A DNA stretch of 37,956 nucleotides from an uncultured Bacteroidales bacterium (GTDB lineage Bacteria > Bacteroidota > Bacteroidia > Bacteroidales > Paludibacteraceae). Under the pieces are notes generated by a model. It worked only from the letters and a program-made list of their open reading frames with translations, made no database searches and had not been told where the DNA came from. A program made the position numbers and the translations under genes. Numbering within the stretch: position 1 is the stretch's first letter; every line of letters starts with the position of its first letter. This document shows, piece by piece, positions 1-6,971 of the stretch. The DNA is taken from the NCBI GenBank assembly GCA_946617165.1, contig CAMOJP010000009.1:1-37956 (forward strand). The letters run 5' to 3'.

Positions 1-554
1 TGCACACGGAAGAAGCCGGGCTTGATGCGCTTGGTAGCGAGGCGCTGGGGGTTCAACTGTACATAGCGTATCATTGTTTGGAGTTGCCCCTTATGGGATA
101 GTGGACGGATAAAGGGACGTTCGGTGAAGATAGACGGAGGAAACTTCAAAGAACCTTCGTTTGTTAACCCCGAATTTAATTCGGGACTAATTGACGAAGG
201 ATACGCTCTACCGAGCTTCTTAGCACCTTGCCAAAAGCCACGAATGACTGTGTTGAATGTCTTTTTCAAGGGACATTTAACATATATAATAGCGTGTAAA
301 TGATCCGGCATGAGACAGTACTGAAGAATACGGGTTTCAGAGTAGTACGTATGTAACTGGAGTAATTCATCAATAAGTGCATTTCCTAACTTTGTACGTT
401 GTATATATGCTTGTGCCGGGTCATCATCTGGTATCACTAGCGTCCCCAATAATGGCTCACGACTCGGCACAGTCAGCGTCACGTGGTATATTCCCACGCC
501 TTTCCAAGCTTCACCAGGCTCCTGCCATTTCCATGTATCCTGATATGAGTGCAT
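1..554 (-). CDS. REP-associated tyrosine (Y1/HUH) transposase, truncated by the window edge
   Basis: This gene begins at the ATG at 554 and runs leftward off the window, so 184 residues are visible and the C-terminus is missing. The N-terminus (MHSYQDTWKWQEP) is followed by WKGVGIYHVTLTV, the first strand of the Y1 transposase fold. The metal-binding HUH motif appears as MPDHLHAI near residue 98. IRYVQLNPQRLATKR near the end matches the conserved YI.LNP.R stretch of IS200-like and RAYT proteins. The catalytic Tyr is expected beyond this point or at the edge. An in-frame stop lies upstream of the ATG, which supports the start. RAYT proteins are domesticated relatives of IS200/IS605 transposases that act on short palindromic repeats. 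A palindrome lies inside this gene (separate entry). The family call is confident; whether the gene is intact cannot be judged. Confidence 0.85.
   Translation of the reverse strand, partial: MHSYQDTWKWQEPGEAWKGVGIYHVTLTVPSREPLLGTLVIPDDDPAQAYIQRTKLGNALIDELLQLHTYYSETRILQYCLMPDHLHAIIYVKCPLKKTFNTVIRGFWQGAKKLGRAYPSSISPELNSGLTNEGSLKFPPSIFTERPFIRPLSHKGQLQTMIRYVQLNPQRLATKRIKPGFFRV
155..199. repeat. 45-nt palindromic hairpin inside the transposase gene
   Basis: Two 22-nt arms surround a single central base at 177. The inner 8 bases (CCCGAATT, 169-176, and AATTCGGG, 178-185) and the outer 6 (CTTCGT, 155-160, and ACGAAG, 194-199) are perfectly complementary; the middle 8 are partly so. The length is 45 nt, a multiple of three, so the element keeps the transposase frame and encodes about 15 residues between the HUH half and the IRYVQLNP block. 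It resembles a REP/BIME-type unit, the usual substrate of RAYT proteins; that link is inference. Confidence 0.6.
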
Positions 555-648
555 ACTTGCTATGATTTGTCCGTTTCGGTAATTTTAGCCACCAACTCGC
601 AGCATGCCGCGCAATTATTGTTATAGAGTAGAGAAAAAGACTGGTTTT

Positions 649-1797
649 TTACGAATTGTTGAGATTGGAACTCCACTCGCGAGGCGTTAGTCCCGTCTCT
701 CGGGAAAAGGTGCGGCCGAAGACTGTAGAAGAAGAGAAGCCGCTTTGTTCCGCTACTTCTTGCATCTTTATGTCGGGATGTTCCTTCATAAGACGCATCG
801 CTTCATCTATGCGATATTTCGTTACAAACTGGTAGAAGTTGCAGTTATATTCCTTGTTGATGAGTTGCGAGAGATAGGTCCTGTTGAGGGGTAATACCTG
901 TCGTAAGTCAAGTAACTTGAAATCCGGGTTGAGATAGGGCTTCTCGTTTTGCATCCACTGCTCTAAAACAAGACGATAGGAATCGAATTGTTCATCGTTC
1001 GGCAGGGCGCCTTTTTCGTCTTCTATCGAGGGGAATTCGGTTTCCAACTGTTTCCACGGGTCCGGGCGGAAGAGAATCTGTTCCGTGCTGTATCCCAATA
1101 CAATGAGTAGCAGCAATTGTTGAACAACAGTATGTGCGGGCGACGGAAAAAAGGATACATACATAAAGAAGATAAATATGATGGACAACATGATGAAATA
1201 GAAGACTATCCATTCTGCATCTATATCCTTCATGGAAGAGTAGTGCTCTTCACACCACAAACGGTAGGCACGGAGATGTCTGGTCTGAAGGAATATAAGG
1301 ATAAAAATATATACGAAGTATAGCGCACGCAAATCAATCCCGACGAACCAGTCCAGCACCGCGATAAGTGGTATAGGGGCAAGCTGTGCGAGTGCCCGTT
1401 TGCCGTTGAGCCAGTGGGGACGCAGAATCTCTGTGGGGTAGATTAGTAACAGCCACCCCAGAAAAGCTCCTATGCTCACTTCCAAGCCCCATGCCCTCGT
1501 GGGGAGTGGAGCGTCAAAAAAGGTGTTCTTAATCTGTAAAACAAGGAAGAACGCCGCCACTATAATCCAGAACAGAAGCGAGATTGCCCACATCCTGCGC
1601 ACGCGTACACCGTCATAATGGTTCCAAAGCAAGAAAGCACCATAGAACGAAAGTACTATGATAGCGGCATTGAGCAAAGGATTGACGATGTCCTGCATAA
1701 TAAGCGTAGGAAAGAAAGAGAACAACCAGTGCGCTAATCCTATTATAACGCTCCAGCATAAACCGATAAGCAGCTCTCGTTTGTATAACTTAATCAT
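649..1797 (-). CDS. Membrane-anchored AraC-family transcriptional regulator
   Basis: The protein is 382 residues. About the first 205 are very hydrophobic and read as six or seven transmembrane helices, followed by a linker. The C-terminal 95 residues form an AraC-type DNA-binding domain: LLDLRQVLPLNRTYLSQLINKEYNCNFYQFVTKYRIDEAM carries the first helix-turn-helix, and MQEVAEQSGFSSSTVFGRTFSRETGLTPREW carries the second helix-turn-helix and family signature. This architecture is common in Bacteroidales, where the membrane part is thought to sense an envelope or small-molecule signal; the ligand is unknown. It is the last gene of a three-gene minus-strand unit, 9 nt after the stop of the two-TM protein gene, so it may regulate that unit. 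No clear terminator follows it. Confidence 0.85.
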   Translation of the reverse strand: MIKLYKRELLIGLCWSVIIGLAHWLFSFFPTLIMQDIVNPLLNAAIIVLSFYGAFLLWNHYDGVRVRRMWAISLLFWIIVAAFFLVLQIKNTFFDAPLPTRAWGLEVSIGAFLGWLLLIYPTEILRPHWLNGKRALAQLAPIPLIAVLDWFVGIDLRALYFVYIFILIFLQTRHLRAYRLWCEEHYSSMKDIDAEWIVFYFIMLSIIFIFFMYVSFFPSPAHTVVQQLLLLIVLGYSTEQILFRPDPWKQLETEFPSIEDEKGALPNDEQFDSYRLVLEQWMQNEKPYLNPDFKLLDLRQVLPLNRTYLSQLINKEYNCNFYQFVTKYRIDEAMRLMKEHPDIKMQEVAEQSGFSSSTVFGRTFSRETGLTPREWSSNLNNS

Positions 1798-1806
1798 GGG
1801 TCATGG

Positions 1807-3207
1807 TTATTGTTCGCAGCCCAGGTAGAACCAGAAGTTGGCGATTAGGTTCTGTTCAAAGCCTTTATGTATAGTATAAATACCCTTTTTACCGAGTGTC
1901 TTATCATTCGTCACACAGGTACACTCGAGTTCGGCTTTGTCGTACGCCGGGTTATACGATTTCGGTTCTTTTTCTTTGTGTGTCGGTCCTCCTTTAAGCT
2001 TGAGTGTTGACCATTTGACAACATGAATCGTTTCCACCTCGTCGATTTTCTCTTCCTCGAGTGGAAGGTGTCCGTGAGGCGGCTTATTGTTCTGATCTTC
2101 TATTTTCTTGTTATTCTCGTATGTCTTTTTGGCTTCGAAGTATTCTTCGGGTGTCATGTTGAGATTGACGGTATAGAAGAGTGTCGGTTTGCCTCCCTCA
2201 TAGATGTCGCGTGACAGTCCGAGGAACTTAATGGAGTCGATAGGCGGATTGGTGACGCGTATAGCTTTGCTGATAGCGAATTTGATACATCCTTTTTCGA
2301 CGTATTCTGAGGTAAGCTTGTCGATATAGGTGTTTGGGAAATGTTCTTTATCCATCTCGAGTCTGGTAGCGATAGAGGCAGTCACTTTGTGTTTGGCGAC
2401 AGTGGCGTTATTGCCTCTTTCGGGCAGGAGGAGGTATTTGTTTCCCTCTTTGTCATTGATGAATACGAGTGCGTTCACGCCGAGGTGGTTGGAGAGTCTG
2501 GAGCGGGAAAGCGGCACGAGGTGGTTGGTGTTCTCAAAGAGCGAACGTATAGTGACCCCGGATTTGAGTTCGTAGTCAAGTGCCCGGTTGGTGAGCAGAT
2601 GGGAGAGGTAGGTACTTCTCGCAGTCTTGATAACAGCTGTATCGTCGCCGGGCTGATGAATAACATCGATGAGCCGGACGGTTACACTATTGGCTGTTGT
2701 GCTCATCGTATGCGCCTCGTTGAGCGTGAAGAACTGGGATTTGATAAACGAGTCAAGGGAGAAATAGTTATCGGGGTCGTCCACCACTAAGAGCTTTTTG
2801 AATTCCCCGGTATGTAGGAGTTTCTCGCAATAGACGGTGAAGACGGTGTCATTTAGTTCGAACTGTTGCCGGTACTCCGTGCCATATTGGCGCCACATGT
2901 CGGAGTTCTTGTAACTCACCTTATTCTTGTCCTCATCACGATGGCTCACGAGAAAAATAAAGCGGTACATGAAATAAGCCAAAATAACGCCGACAACAGT
3001 TGCGATGAGGTTGACGAAGATTTCCGCAACAACGCTAAGTGCGGTTTGGTCTTTATAATAGTCTGTATAATAATAGCAGAAAGTGAAAACCAAAATAGCA
3101 AGGGTAGCCCCGAAGAGTACGCCGCCAACCACGACAAGGGATAGGATATAGAGTGCGTGACTTTTGCGATAGAGTTTGTTAAACCAAGATTTGATGTTGT
3201 CTTCCAT
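1807..3207 (-). CDS. Two-TM protein of unknown function with a possible Nudix-like cytoplasmic domain
   Basis: I do not recognise this 466-residue protein with certainty. Two strong transmembrane helices lie at about 19-45 and 58-87, leaving a soluble region of about 375 residues. The stretch from about 241 to 350 (HLGVNALVFINDKEGNKYLLLPERG, then VTASIATRLE and later KFLGLSRDIYEGGKPTLFYTVNL) has the strand pattern of a Nudix-like beta-grasp, but the REx2EExGU Nudix box is absent, so it would be catalytically dead or unrelated. The C-terminal part is rich in Lys/Glu/Pro (about 363-420) and includes a Cys-Thr-Cys. The gene starts 2 nt after the oxidoreductase stop and is probably co-transcribed with it and the AraC regulator. 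A role in nucleotide sensing at the membrane is conceivable but speculative. Confidence 0.6.
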   Translation of the reverse strand: MEDNIKSWFNKLYRKSHALYILSLVVVGGVLFGATLAILVFTFCYYYTDYYKDQTALSVVAEIFVNLIATVVGVILAYFMYRFIFLVSHRDEDKNKVSYKNSDMWRQYGTEYRQQFELNDTVFTVYCEKLLHTGEFKKLLVVDDPDNYFSLDSFIKSQFFTLNEAHTMSTTANSVTVRLIDVIHQPGDDTAVIKTARSTYLSHLLTNRALDYELKSGVTIRSLFENTNHLVPLSRSRLSNHLGVNALVFINDKEGNKYLLLPERGNNATVAKHKVTASIATRLEMDKEHFPNTYIDKLTSEYVEKGCIKFAISKAIRVTNPPIDSIKFLGLSRDIYEGGKPTLFYTVNLNMTPEEYFEAKKTYENNKKIEDQNNKPPHGHLPLEEEKIDEVETIHVVKWSTLKLKGGPTHKEKEPKSYNPAYDKAELECTCVTNDKTLGKKGIYTIHKGFEQNLIANFWFYLGCEQ

Positions 3208-3209
3208 TG

Positions 3210-4094
3210 TTATAGATTGTTATAGATGATGTCGTATATATGTTTAAGTGCTTGCTCTGTGGGAACTCGTTCGGGGAAGAGCCGGTAGAAGTTCGCATAT
3301 TGTTGTGTGAGGCGGTCAGTCAAAGACTGAAAGAGCAGTTCTCCGTTCAGATAGACCGCCTGTCTGGTGTGGTCGAGGACTATGTGCTTTCCGTCGGCTA
3401 TGATGAGTGTGCGCTTGTAGTTGATGTGTTTATTCCACGCGATGCGCATGTCAATCGTCGTATCGTTATAGTCAGCCGTTAAGTGTGAGGCAAACGGCAT
3501 GCCGTTTGTGTCCCGTTGGTGCGCGACGTGTATATTGGTCAGTTCGGGCACATGGGTCAGTAGCGGTGCTAAGGCGTTCGGTGCGCTGTCCAGCCAACTA
3601 CCTCCGAGGGACTTGAAACGCTCGATAATATGTCCGTGAGCATCGCAATAGGGGTCGTATAACTCGGTGTAGATGGCGTTGACATGCCTCATGGGCAGAT
3701 GGGAGATAAACCACAGCACTTCCTCGCCGTACAGGGTGTGACAAACGGCGATATACCTGCCGCGGAACTCGTCTGAGAAAAAGCGCACCCCCTGTTCAGG
3801 CGTGTCCGAAAGCGGCTTCTCGACAATAGGCGTCACGCCGTGAAGAATGCACTGCTCGGCGATAGTGTAGTGCGATGCAGGAGGCGTAGCGATAAGCGCA
3901 TAGTCAGGATGCAGCTCGTCAATCATTACGGTGTAATCTGTAAAGAACGGCAGACCTTGAAAAAGTTTGTCCTGCGCCGTTTCGGGATTGATATCACACA
4001 AACCGCAGAGCCGGAAACGTTCCGACTGCTCAAGGGCTCGAACATGATAGTGTGCTATCACTCCCAAACCAATAATGACTATATTTTTTTTCAT
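3210..4094 (-). CDS. Gfo/Idh/MocA-family NAD(P)-dependent oxidoreductase
   Basis: The protein is 294 residues with an N-terminal Rossmann fold (KKNIVIIGLGVIAHYHVRAL, GxGxxAxxH at 9-16). The family-defining EKP motif (VEKPLSDTPEQG, residues 91-102) holds the lysine normally involved in catalysis. The C-terminal part (about 115-290) has the alpha/beta substrate-binding domain, including GGSWLDSAPNALAPL, which fits the GG..D.g.H block loosely. Members oxidise or reduce sugars, inositols and related compounds; the substrate cannot be told here. At 294 residues it is shorter than the usual 330-380. It is the first gene of a minus-strand unit. Its promoter (4099-4129) sits so close to the ATG that the transcript would be leaderless or nearly so. 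Confidence 0.85.
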   Translation of the reverse strand: MKKNIVIIGLGVIAHYHVRALEQSERFRLCGLCDINPETAQDKLFQGLPFFTDYTVMIDELHPDYALIATPPASHYTIAEQCILHGVTPIVEKPLSDTPEQGVRFFSDEFRGRYIAVCHTLYGEEVLWFISHLPMRHVNAIYTELYDPYCDAHGHIIERFKSLGGSWLDSAPNALAPLLTHVPELTNIHVAHQRDTNGMPFASHLTADYNDTTIDMRIAWNKHINYKRTLIIADGKHIVLDHTRQAVYLNGELLFQSLTDRLTQQYANFYRLFPERVPTEQALKHIYDIIYNNL

Positions 4095-4098
4095 GCTG

Positions 4099-4129
4099 CA
4101 AAAATACTACAAAATATACATATACGCAA
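4099..4129 (-). promoter_or_regulatory. Bacteroidota promoter for the oxidoreductase unit
   Basis: On the minus strand, TTG (4129-4127), a 20-nt spacer and TATTTTTG (4106-4099) match the TTG-N20-TAnnTTTG consensus. The -7 box ends only 4 nt before the ATG at 4094, so the predicted transcription start falls at or inside the start codon. Confidence 0.7.
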
Positions 4130-4158
4130 GTTTTCGGGCATTTTTTTTACTCATAAAT

Positions 4159-4189
4159 TTGTGTATATGCAATTTTTGTAGTACCTTCG
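4159..4189 (+). promoter_or_regulatory. Second, partly degenerate promoter copy upstream of the structured element
   Basis: TTG (4159-4161), 20 nt, then TACCTTCG (4182-4189). It shares an exact 21-base stretch (4164-4184) with the promoter at 4397-4427. The -7 box departs from TAnnTTTG by one base (TTCG). If active, it would transcribe the structured element that follows. Confidence 0.45.
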
Positions 4190-4422
4190 GACGCCGCCTA
4201 CCTACGGCATTCCCCCGAATATACGTTCGTGTCCTGCCGGATATACGCCTGTAAAAAAGGTTTCATTAGATAAAACGTGGACTTGCGCCCACTACGTAAG
4301 CCGGTCTCTTAGCGCTGCTTGTGCAAGCACAGACACCGCTAAAAGACCTCCTTACGAGCGAAATATCGCTCCTTTTGTCTAAAAAAACTTTTTTATTTGC
4401 ATATATGCAATTTTTGTAGTAC
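4164..4422 (+). repeat. 21-bp direct repeat of promoter sequence flanking the structured element
   Basis: The 21 bases at 4164-4184 recur exactly at 4402-4422, 238 bp downstream. Each copy covers the spacer of a promoter and the first three bases of its -7 box. The intervening DNA is the structured element. A tandem duplication or insertion of a promoter-carrying cassette would give this layout. Confidence 0.75.
4186..4395 (+). ncRNA. Candidate structured RNA or MITE-like element with nested hairpins
   Basis: No gene covers this region, but it is full of inverted repeats. Hairpin A is 4186-4219 (TTCGG/CCGAA outer, GCCG/CGGC inner). A closing stem pairs TAAAAAAG (4252-4259) with CTTTTTTA (4388-4395) and TTAGATAAAA (4266-4275) with TTTTGTCTAA (4373-4382, one G-U). 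Inside are GTGG/CCAC (4277-4292), a long hairpin at 4296-4355 (GTAAG/CTTAC, GGTCT/AGACC, TAGCG/CGCTA, TGCTTG/CAAGCA) and GAGCGA-AATA-TCGCTC (4356-4371). The 3' side ends in a T-run. With a promoter at 4159-4189 this could be a small RNA of about 200 nt with its own terminator; a miniature inverted-repeat element is the alternative. I do not recognise it as a known RNA family. Confidence 0.5.
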
Positions 4423-4427
4423 TTTTG
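4397..4427 (+). promoter_or_regulatory. Promoter of the SDR gene, with a palindrome over the -33 box
   Basis: TTG (4397-4399), 20-nt spacer, TACTTTTG (4420-4427). TTGCATATATGCAA at 4397-4410 is a perfect 14-bp palindrome that includes the -33 TTG. The start codon at 4444 lies 16 nt beyond the -7 box, giving a very short leader. The same palindrome at the same distance from the -7 box occurs at 26522-26552. Confidence 0.75.
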
Positions 4428-4443
4428 TGCGGATTAAAGATTA

Positions 4444-5271
4444 ATGGATATGAAAGTTATACTGATTACAGGTGCAAGTAGCGGAATGGGCTACCAGACC
4501 GCCCGGATATTGGCGCAAGCCGGTCACCGCGTTTACGGTGCTGCCCGCCGTGTAGAAAAGATTGAGGAGTTAGCCTCTGAGGGTGTCCAGGCGTTGCGTT
4601 TGGATGTGACGGACGAATCTTCCATTGTGCGTGTTGTGGACGAAGTGATAGCACGCGAAGGCCGTATAGACGTGCTGATTAATAACGCCGGTTACGGCTA
4701 TTTCGGCGCTATAGAGGACGTGCCGATTGCGGATGCCAGACATCAGTTCGAGGTGAATATATTCGGCTTAGCCCGTATGACGCAGCAGGTGCTGCCTTAT
4801 ATGCGTAAACAAGGTTGCGGCCGTATTGTCAATATAGCGAGCGTAGCCGGGCATGTGACGCTTAATTTCGGTGGTTGGTATAACGCTACAAAATATGCTT
4901 TGGAAGCGTTCTCGGACGCCTTGCGGATGGAGGTCAAACCCTTTGGCATCGACGTGGTTATTATTGAGCCGGGTGCTATTCGTACAGACTGGGGCCTGAT
5001 TGCTGCCGACCACTTGCGTGAAAGCGCGCAAGGCGGAGCTTATCAAGAAAAAGCATCGCGTGTAGCTCAGGGGCTGCGACGTATCTATGAATCCAAAATC
5101 CCCACGAACCCCGCTGTTATCAGTAAGAAAATAGCTCATGCAGCCGTGTGCCGGTGCCCTCGGACACGTTATCGGACCGGCCGGGGAGCCAAACTGATGG
5201 TATTGGCGCACACGCTACTCCCCGCCAGATGGTGGGACGCGTTGGTGACGATGTCGATGAGTAAAATGTAA
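4444..5271 (+). CDS. Short-chain dehydrogenase/reductase (SDR)
   Basis: The protein is 275 residues of the classical SDR family. The cofactor motif TGxxxGxG is at 9-16 (TGASSGMG), NNAG at 80-83, the catalytic Ser near 133 (IVNIASVAG) and YxxxK at 146-150 (YNATK). ARR after the second strand suggests NADP(H) preference. The C-terminus (about 200-275) includes ISKKIAHAAVCRCPRTRYRTGRGAKLMVLAHTLLPARWWDALV, typical of oxidoreductases related to mammalian 17-beta-HSD/retinol-type SDRs. The substrate is not determinable. A second ATG at 4450 is an equally possible start. The winged-helix regulator starts 7 nt after its stop, so the two are probably one transcript. Confidence 0.9.
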   Translation: MDMKVILITGASSGMGYQTARILAQAGHRVYGAARRVEKIEELASEGVQALRLDVTDESSIVRVVDEVIAREGRIDVLINNAGYGYFGAIEDVPIADARHQFEVNIFGLARMTQQVLPYMRKQGCGRIVNIASVAGHVTLNFGGWYNATKYALEAFSDALRMEVKPFGIDVVIIEPGAIRTDWGLIAADHLRESAQGGAYQEKASRVAQGLRRIYESKIPTNPAVISKKIAHAAVCRCPRTRYRTGRGAKLMVLAHTLLPARWWDALVTMSMSKM

Positions 5272-5278
5272 TTGAACA

Positions 5279-5872
5279 ATGATTACCATTGACAGGGAGA
5301 AACACGTAGTACACAAGGACGGCGAGGTGGTTTGTCTCACCGGCTTGGAGTATGGGCTGTTGGCTTTTTTGACCTCTCGTGTCAACCGTGTCTGTACCCG
5401 GAATGAAATCTTAGACCACGTGTGGGGTACGCGCTTCCACTACGACACGGGCACGATAGATGTGCATCTGAATGCGCTTCGCCGCAAGCTGGGATTCAGT
5501 AGCAAGTACCCGATTGAGACTATTCGCGGCGTCGGTTTTATCTATCGAGTGGAGCATGCTGTCGCGCATTACACCATCGACCTACAGCAATTTATGATAG
5601 AGTGGCTGAATAAACATGAGATAGACCTCGTCTCTGCAGGCTTAGTGGCTCAACTGCAACTTACTCCCTTCGTGAACGAACTCACTATTGAGCCGGACGC
5701 TCTGGAGCGGCTGTTAGATAGCGCTTTGGCAGCTCTGTTACCCGGCGCCCGGCCTGGTGTGATAAAGATAGCTTCCCGCTTGACACTTAATTCCTTCTCT
5801 CTGACGCTTGATATCAATGGTATGGTGAACGAATTACGTATCCCTGTTAATAGCGAAATACACCAATCTTAA
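5279..5872 (+). CDS. OmpR/PhoB-type winged-helix protein without receiver, with a histidine-kinase-ATPase-like tail
   Basis: The 197-residue protein opens directly with an OmpR/PhoB winged helix (about 1-95): LTGLEYGLLAFLTSRVNRVCTRNEILDHVWG, then IDVHLNALRRKLG and IETIRGVGFIYRV, all standard for effector domains. The receiver domain that normally precedes it is absent and there is no room for it, because the SDR gene ends 7 nt upstream. The C-terminal 95 residues are unusual: IEPDALERLLDSALAALLPGARPGVIKIASRLTLNSFSLTLDINGMVNELRIPV reads like the N-box helix and following strands of a histidine-kinase ATPase domain, but without G-boxes. This may be a degenerate dimerisation module; that part is inference. 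Possible targets are the neighbouring SDR or the barrel gene downstream. Confidence 0.7.
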   Translation: MITIDREKHVVHKDGEVVCLTGLEYGLLAFLTSRVNRVCTRNEILDHVWGTRFHYDTGTIDVHLNALRRKLGFSSKYPIETIRGVGFIYRVEHAVAHYTIDLQQFMIEWLNKHEIDLVSAGLVAQLQLTPFVNELTIEPDALERLLDSALAALLPGARPGVIKIASRLTLNSFSLTLDINGMVNELRIPVNSEIHQS

Positions 5873-5905
5873 GAAAACCTTAATTATTTTTTAAGAATTA
5901 TACAG

Positions 5906-5913
5906 TACCTTTG
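5906..5913 (+). promoter_or_regulatory. Possible -7 box (TACCTTTG) for the small barrel gene
   Basis: TACCTTTG matches TAnnTTTG 16 nt before the ATG at 5930, but no TTG lies 20 nt upstream. An AT-rich hairpin (TTAAG/CTTAA) followed by a T-run sits just before it, at the end of the regulator gene, and may be a weak terminator. Confidence 0.4.
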
Positions 5914-5929
5914 CAGCGCGTTAGATAAT

Positions 5930-6580
5930 ATGCGGACAAAGGTATTGATATTATTATTGTCGCTATGCTGTTCAGTGACAGCCCAAGTGCGTGAAGGTAT
6001 AGAAAAAACGCATGTGTATCAGGGTTTTTCCGGTGGCATGATGCTTCATGCCGGATATTTGTTTGGTCGTGATAGTCATGCTCCGGTCTCTTCCGACGGG
6101 CAGAGTATAAGACCTCAAGGAGGAACGTTTGGTATTGGCGGCGCGCTACGTGTGCACTTGTGGCAACATTTGCGTGTGGGATTTGAGGGGTTTGTATCCA
6201 CAATGCCCAGTGGTTTAACGGATCGTTATAATCTATTAGCGAGCGGCAGTTACTTGCGCACGGGTTGTGGGGGCGTATTGGCGGACTGTTGTTGGCGCTT
6301 GGATAAAGCGTGGCCATATATCGGCGGGACGATAGGAGGAGGTTCTTTAAAAGGCTTATATATTTTAGAAGGGGATCAAAATAGCTGGGTCCCCGATTCG
6401 TATAGTATATTCCATAAAGAGTCGTTCTTTTATGTCGGGCCGTACGTAGGATGTGATTACTGTATTACACGGAAAGTCCACATCACACTGAGACTGGATT
6501 GGATGTTGGCGGTGCATAAGAACGAGTTGGTGCTGCCTACGGGACCGCGTGTATATTTCGGATTTATGTTTTGTCACTAA
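5930..6580 (+). CDS. Small outer-membrane beta-barrel protein
   Basis: The 216-residue protein starts with a signal peptide (MRTKVLILLLSLCCSVTAQ, cleavage about 19). The rest alternates Gly/aromatic-rich strands typical of Bacteroidota outer-membrane barrels, for example GFSGGMMLHAGYLFG, GTFGIGGALRVHLWQHLRVGFEGFV and VHITLRLDWMLAVH, ending in an aromatic strand (RVYFGFMFCH). The size fits an eight-stranded barrel. A few Cys residues (TGCGGVLADCCWRL, GCDYC) are unusual for this class and could form disulfides. The DUF4491 gene follows by 10 nt. The specific function is unknown. Confidence 0.7.
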   Translation: MRTKVLILLLSLCCSVTAQVREGIEKTHVYQGFSGGMMLHAGYLFGRDSHAPVSSDGQSIRPQGGTFGIGGALRVHLWQHLRVGFEGFVSTMPSGLTDRYNLLASGSYLRTGCGGVLADCCWRLDKAWPYIGGTIGGGSLKGLYILEGDQNSWVPDSYSIFHKESFFYVGPYVGCDYCITRKVHITLRLDWMLAVHKNELVLPTGPRVYFGFMFCH

Positions 6581-6590
6581 ATAGAGAATA

Positions 6591-6902
6591 ATGAATATAG
6601 TAGGATTAATTTTAGGAGCGGGTGCATTTGCGTGTATAGGAATTTTCCACCCGTTGGTTATCAAAGCGGAGTATTATTTTGGCGTCCGTTCGTGGTGGGC
6701 TTTTTTAGGTGTCGGTTTATTAGCGGTCTGCGGTTCGCTGTTGGTGGAAAATACCTATGTATCTATCTTTTTGGGCATATTCGCTTTCTCCGCCTTTTGG
6801 GGTATCGGAGAAGTGTTTAAACAGCGTGATCGCGTGCGAAAAGGGTGGTTCCCTATGAACCCTAAACGCAAGGCGGATTATGGTCCGACAGAAAAAAAAT
6901 AA
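6591..6902 (+). CDS. DUF4491 family small membrane protein
   Basis: The 103-residue protein has three hydrophobic segments (about 3-22, 33-50 and 56-73) and ends in a basic tail (QRDRVRKGWFPMNPKRKADYGPTEKK). The pattern MNIVGLILGAGAF.CIGIFHPLVIKAEYYFG and the late W.FPMNPKR motif are characteristic of DUF4491, a family widespread in Bacteroidales with no known function. The C-terminal tail is probably cytoplasmic by the positive-inside rule. The gene lies 10 nt after the barrel gene and just upstream of the promoter for the mlaE operon. Confidence 0.75.
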   Translation: MNIVGLILGAGAFACIGIFHPLVIKAEYYFGVRSWWAFLGVGLLAVCGSLLVENTYVSIFLGIFAFSAFWGIGEVFKQRDRVRKGWFPMNPKRKADYGPTEKK

Positions 6903-6910
6903 CCAAAAAG

Positions 6911-6941
6911 TTGTATAATCCAAAATTTTGTTGTACCTTTG
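6911..6941 (+). promoter_or_regulatory. Promoter of the mlaE-to-O-antigen-ligase operon
   Basis: TTG (6911-6913), 20-nt spacer and TACCTTTG (6934-6941) match the Bacteroidota consensus exactly. A TTG at 6939 that opens the reading frame lies inside the -7 box and cannot be a start, so translation should begin at 6954 or 6972. Confidence 0.75.
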
Positions 6942-6971
6942 TCGGCTGAATTTATGCACCAACCATTTCGT

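Noticed and set aside
155-199. Rho-independent terminator
   Set aside because: The palindrome lacks a T-run and lies inside an intact reading frame.
2341-2790. A 149-residue plus-strand frame
   Set aside because: It is the complement of the two-TM protein gene, which has a better start, a tight operon position and clear membrane helices.
6939-6971. TTG start for mlaE at 6939
   Set aside because: The codon lies inside the -7 promoter box, so it could not be in the transcript.
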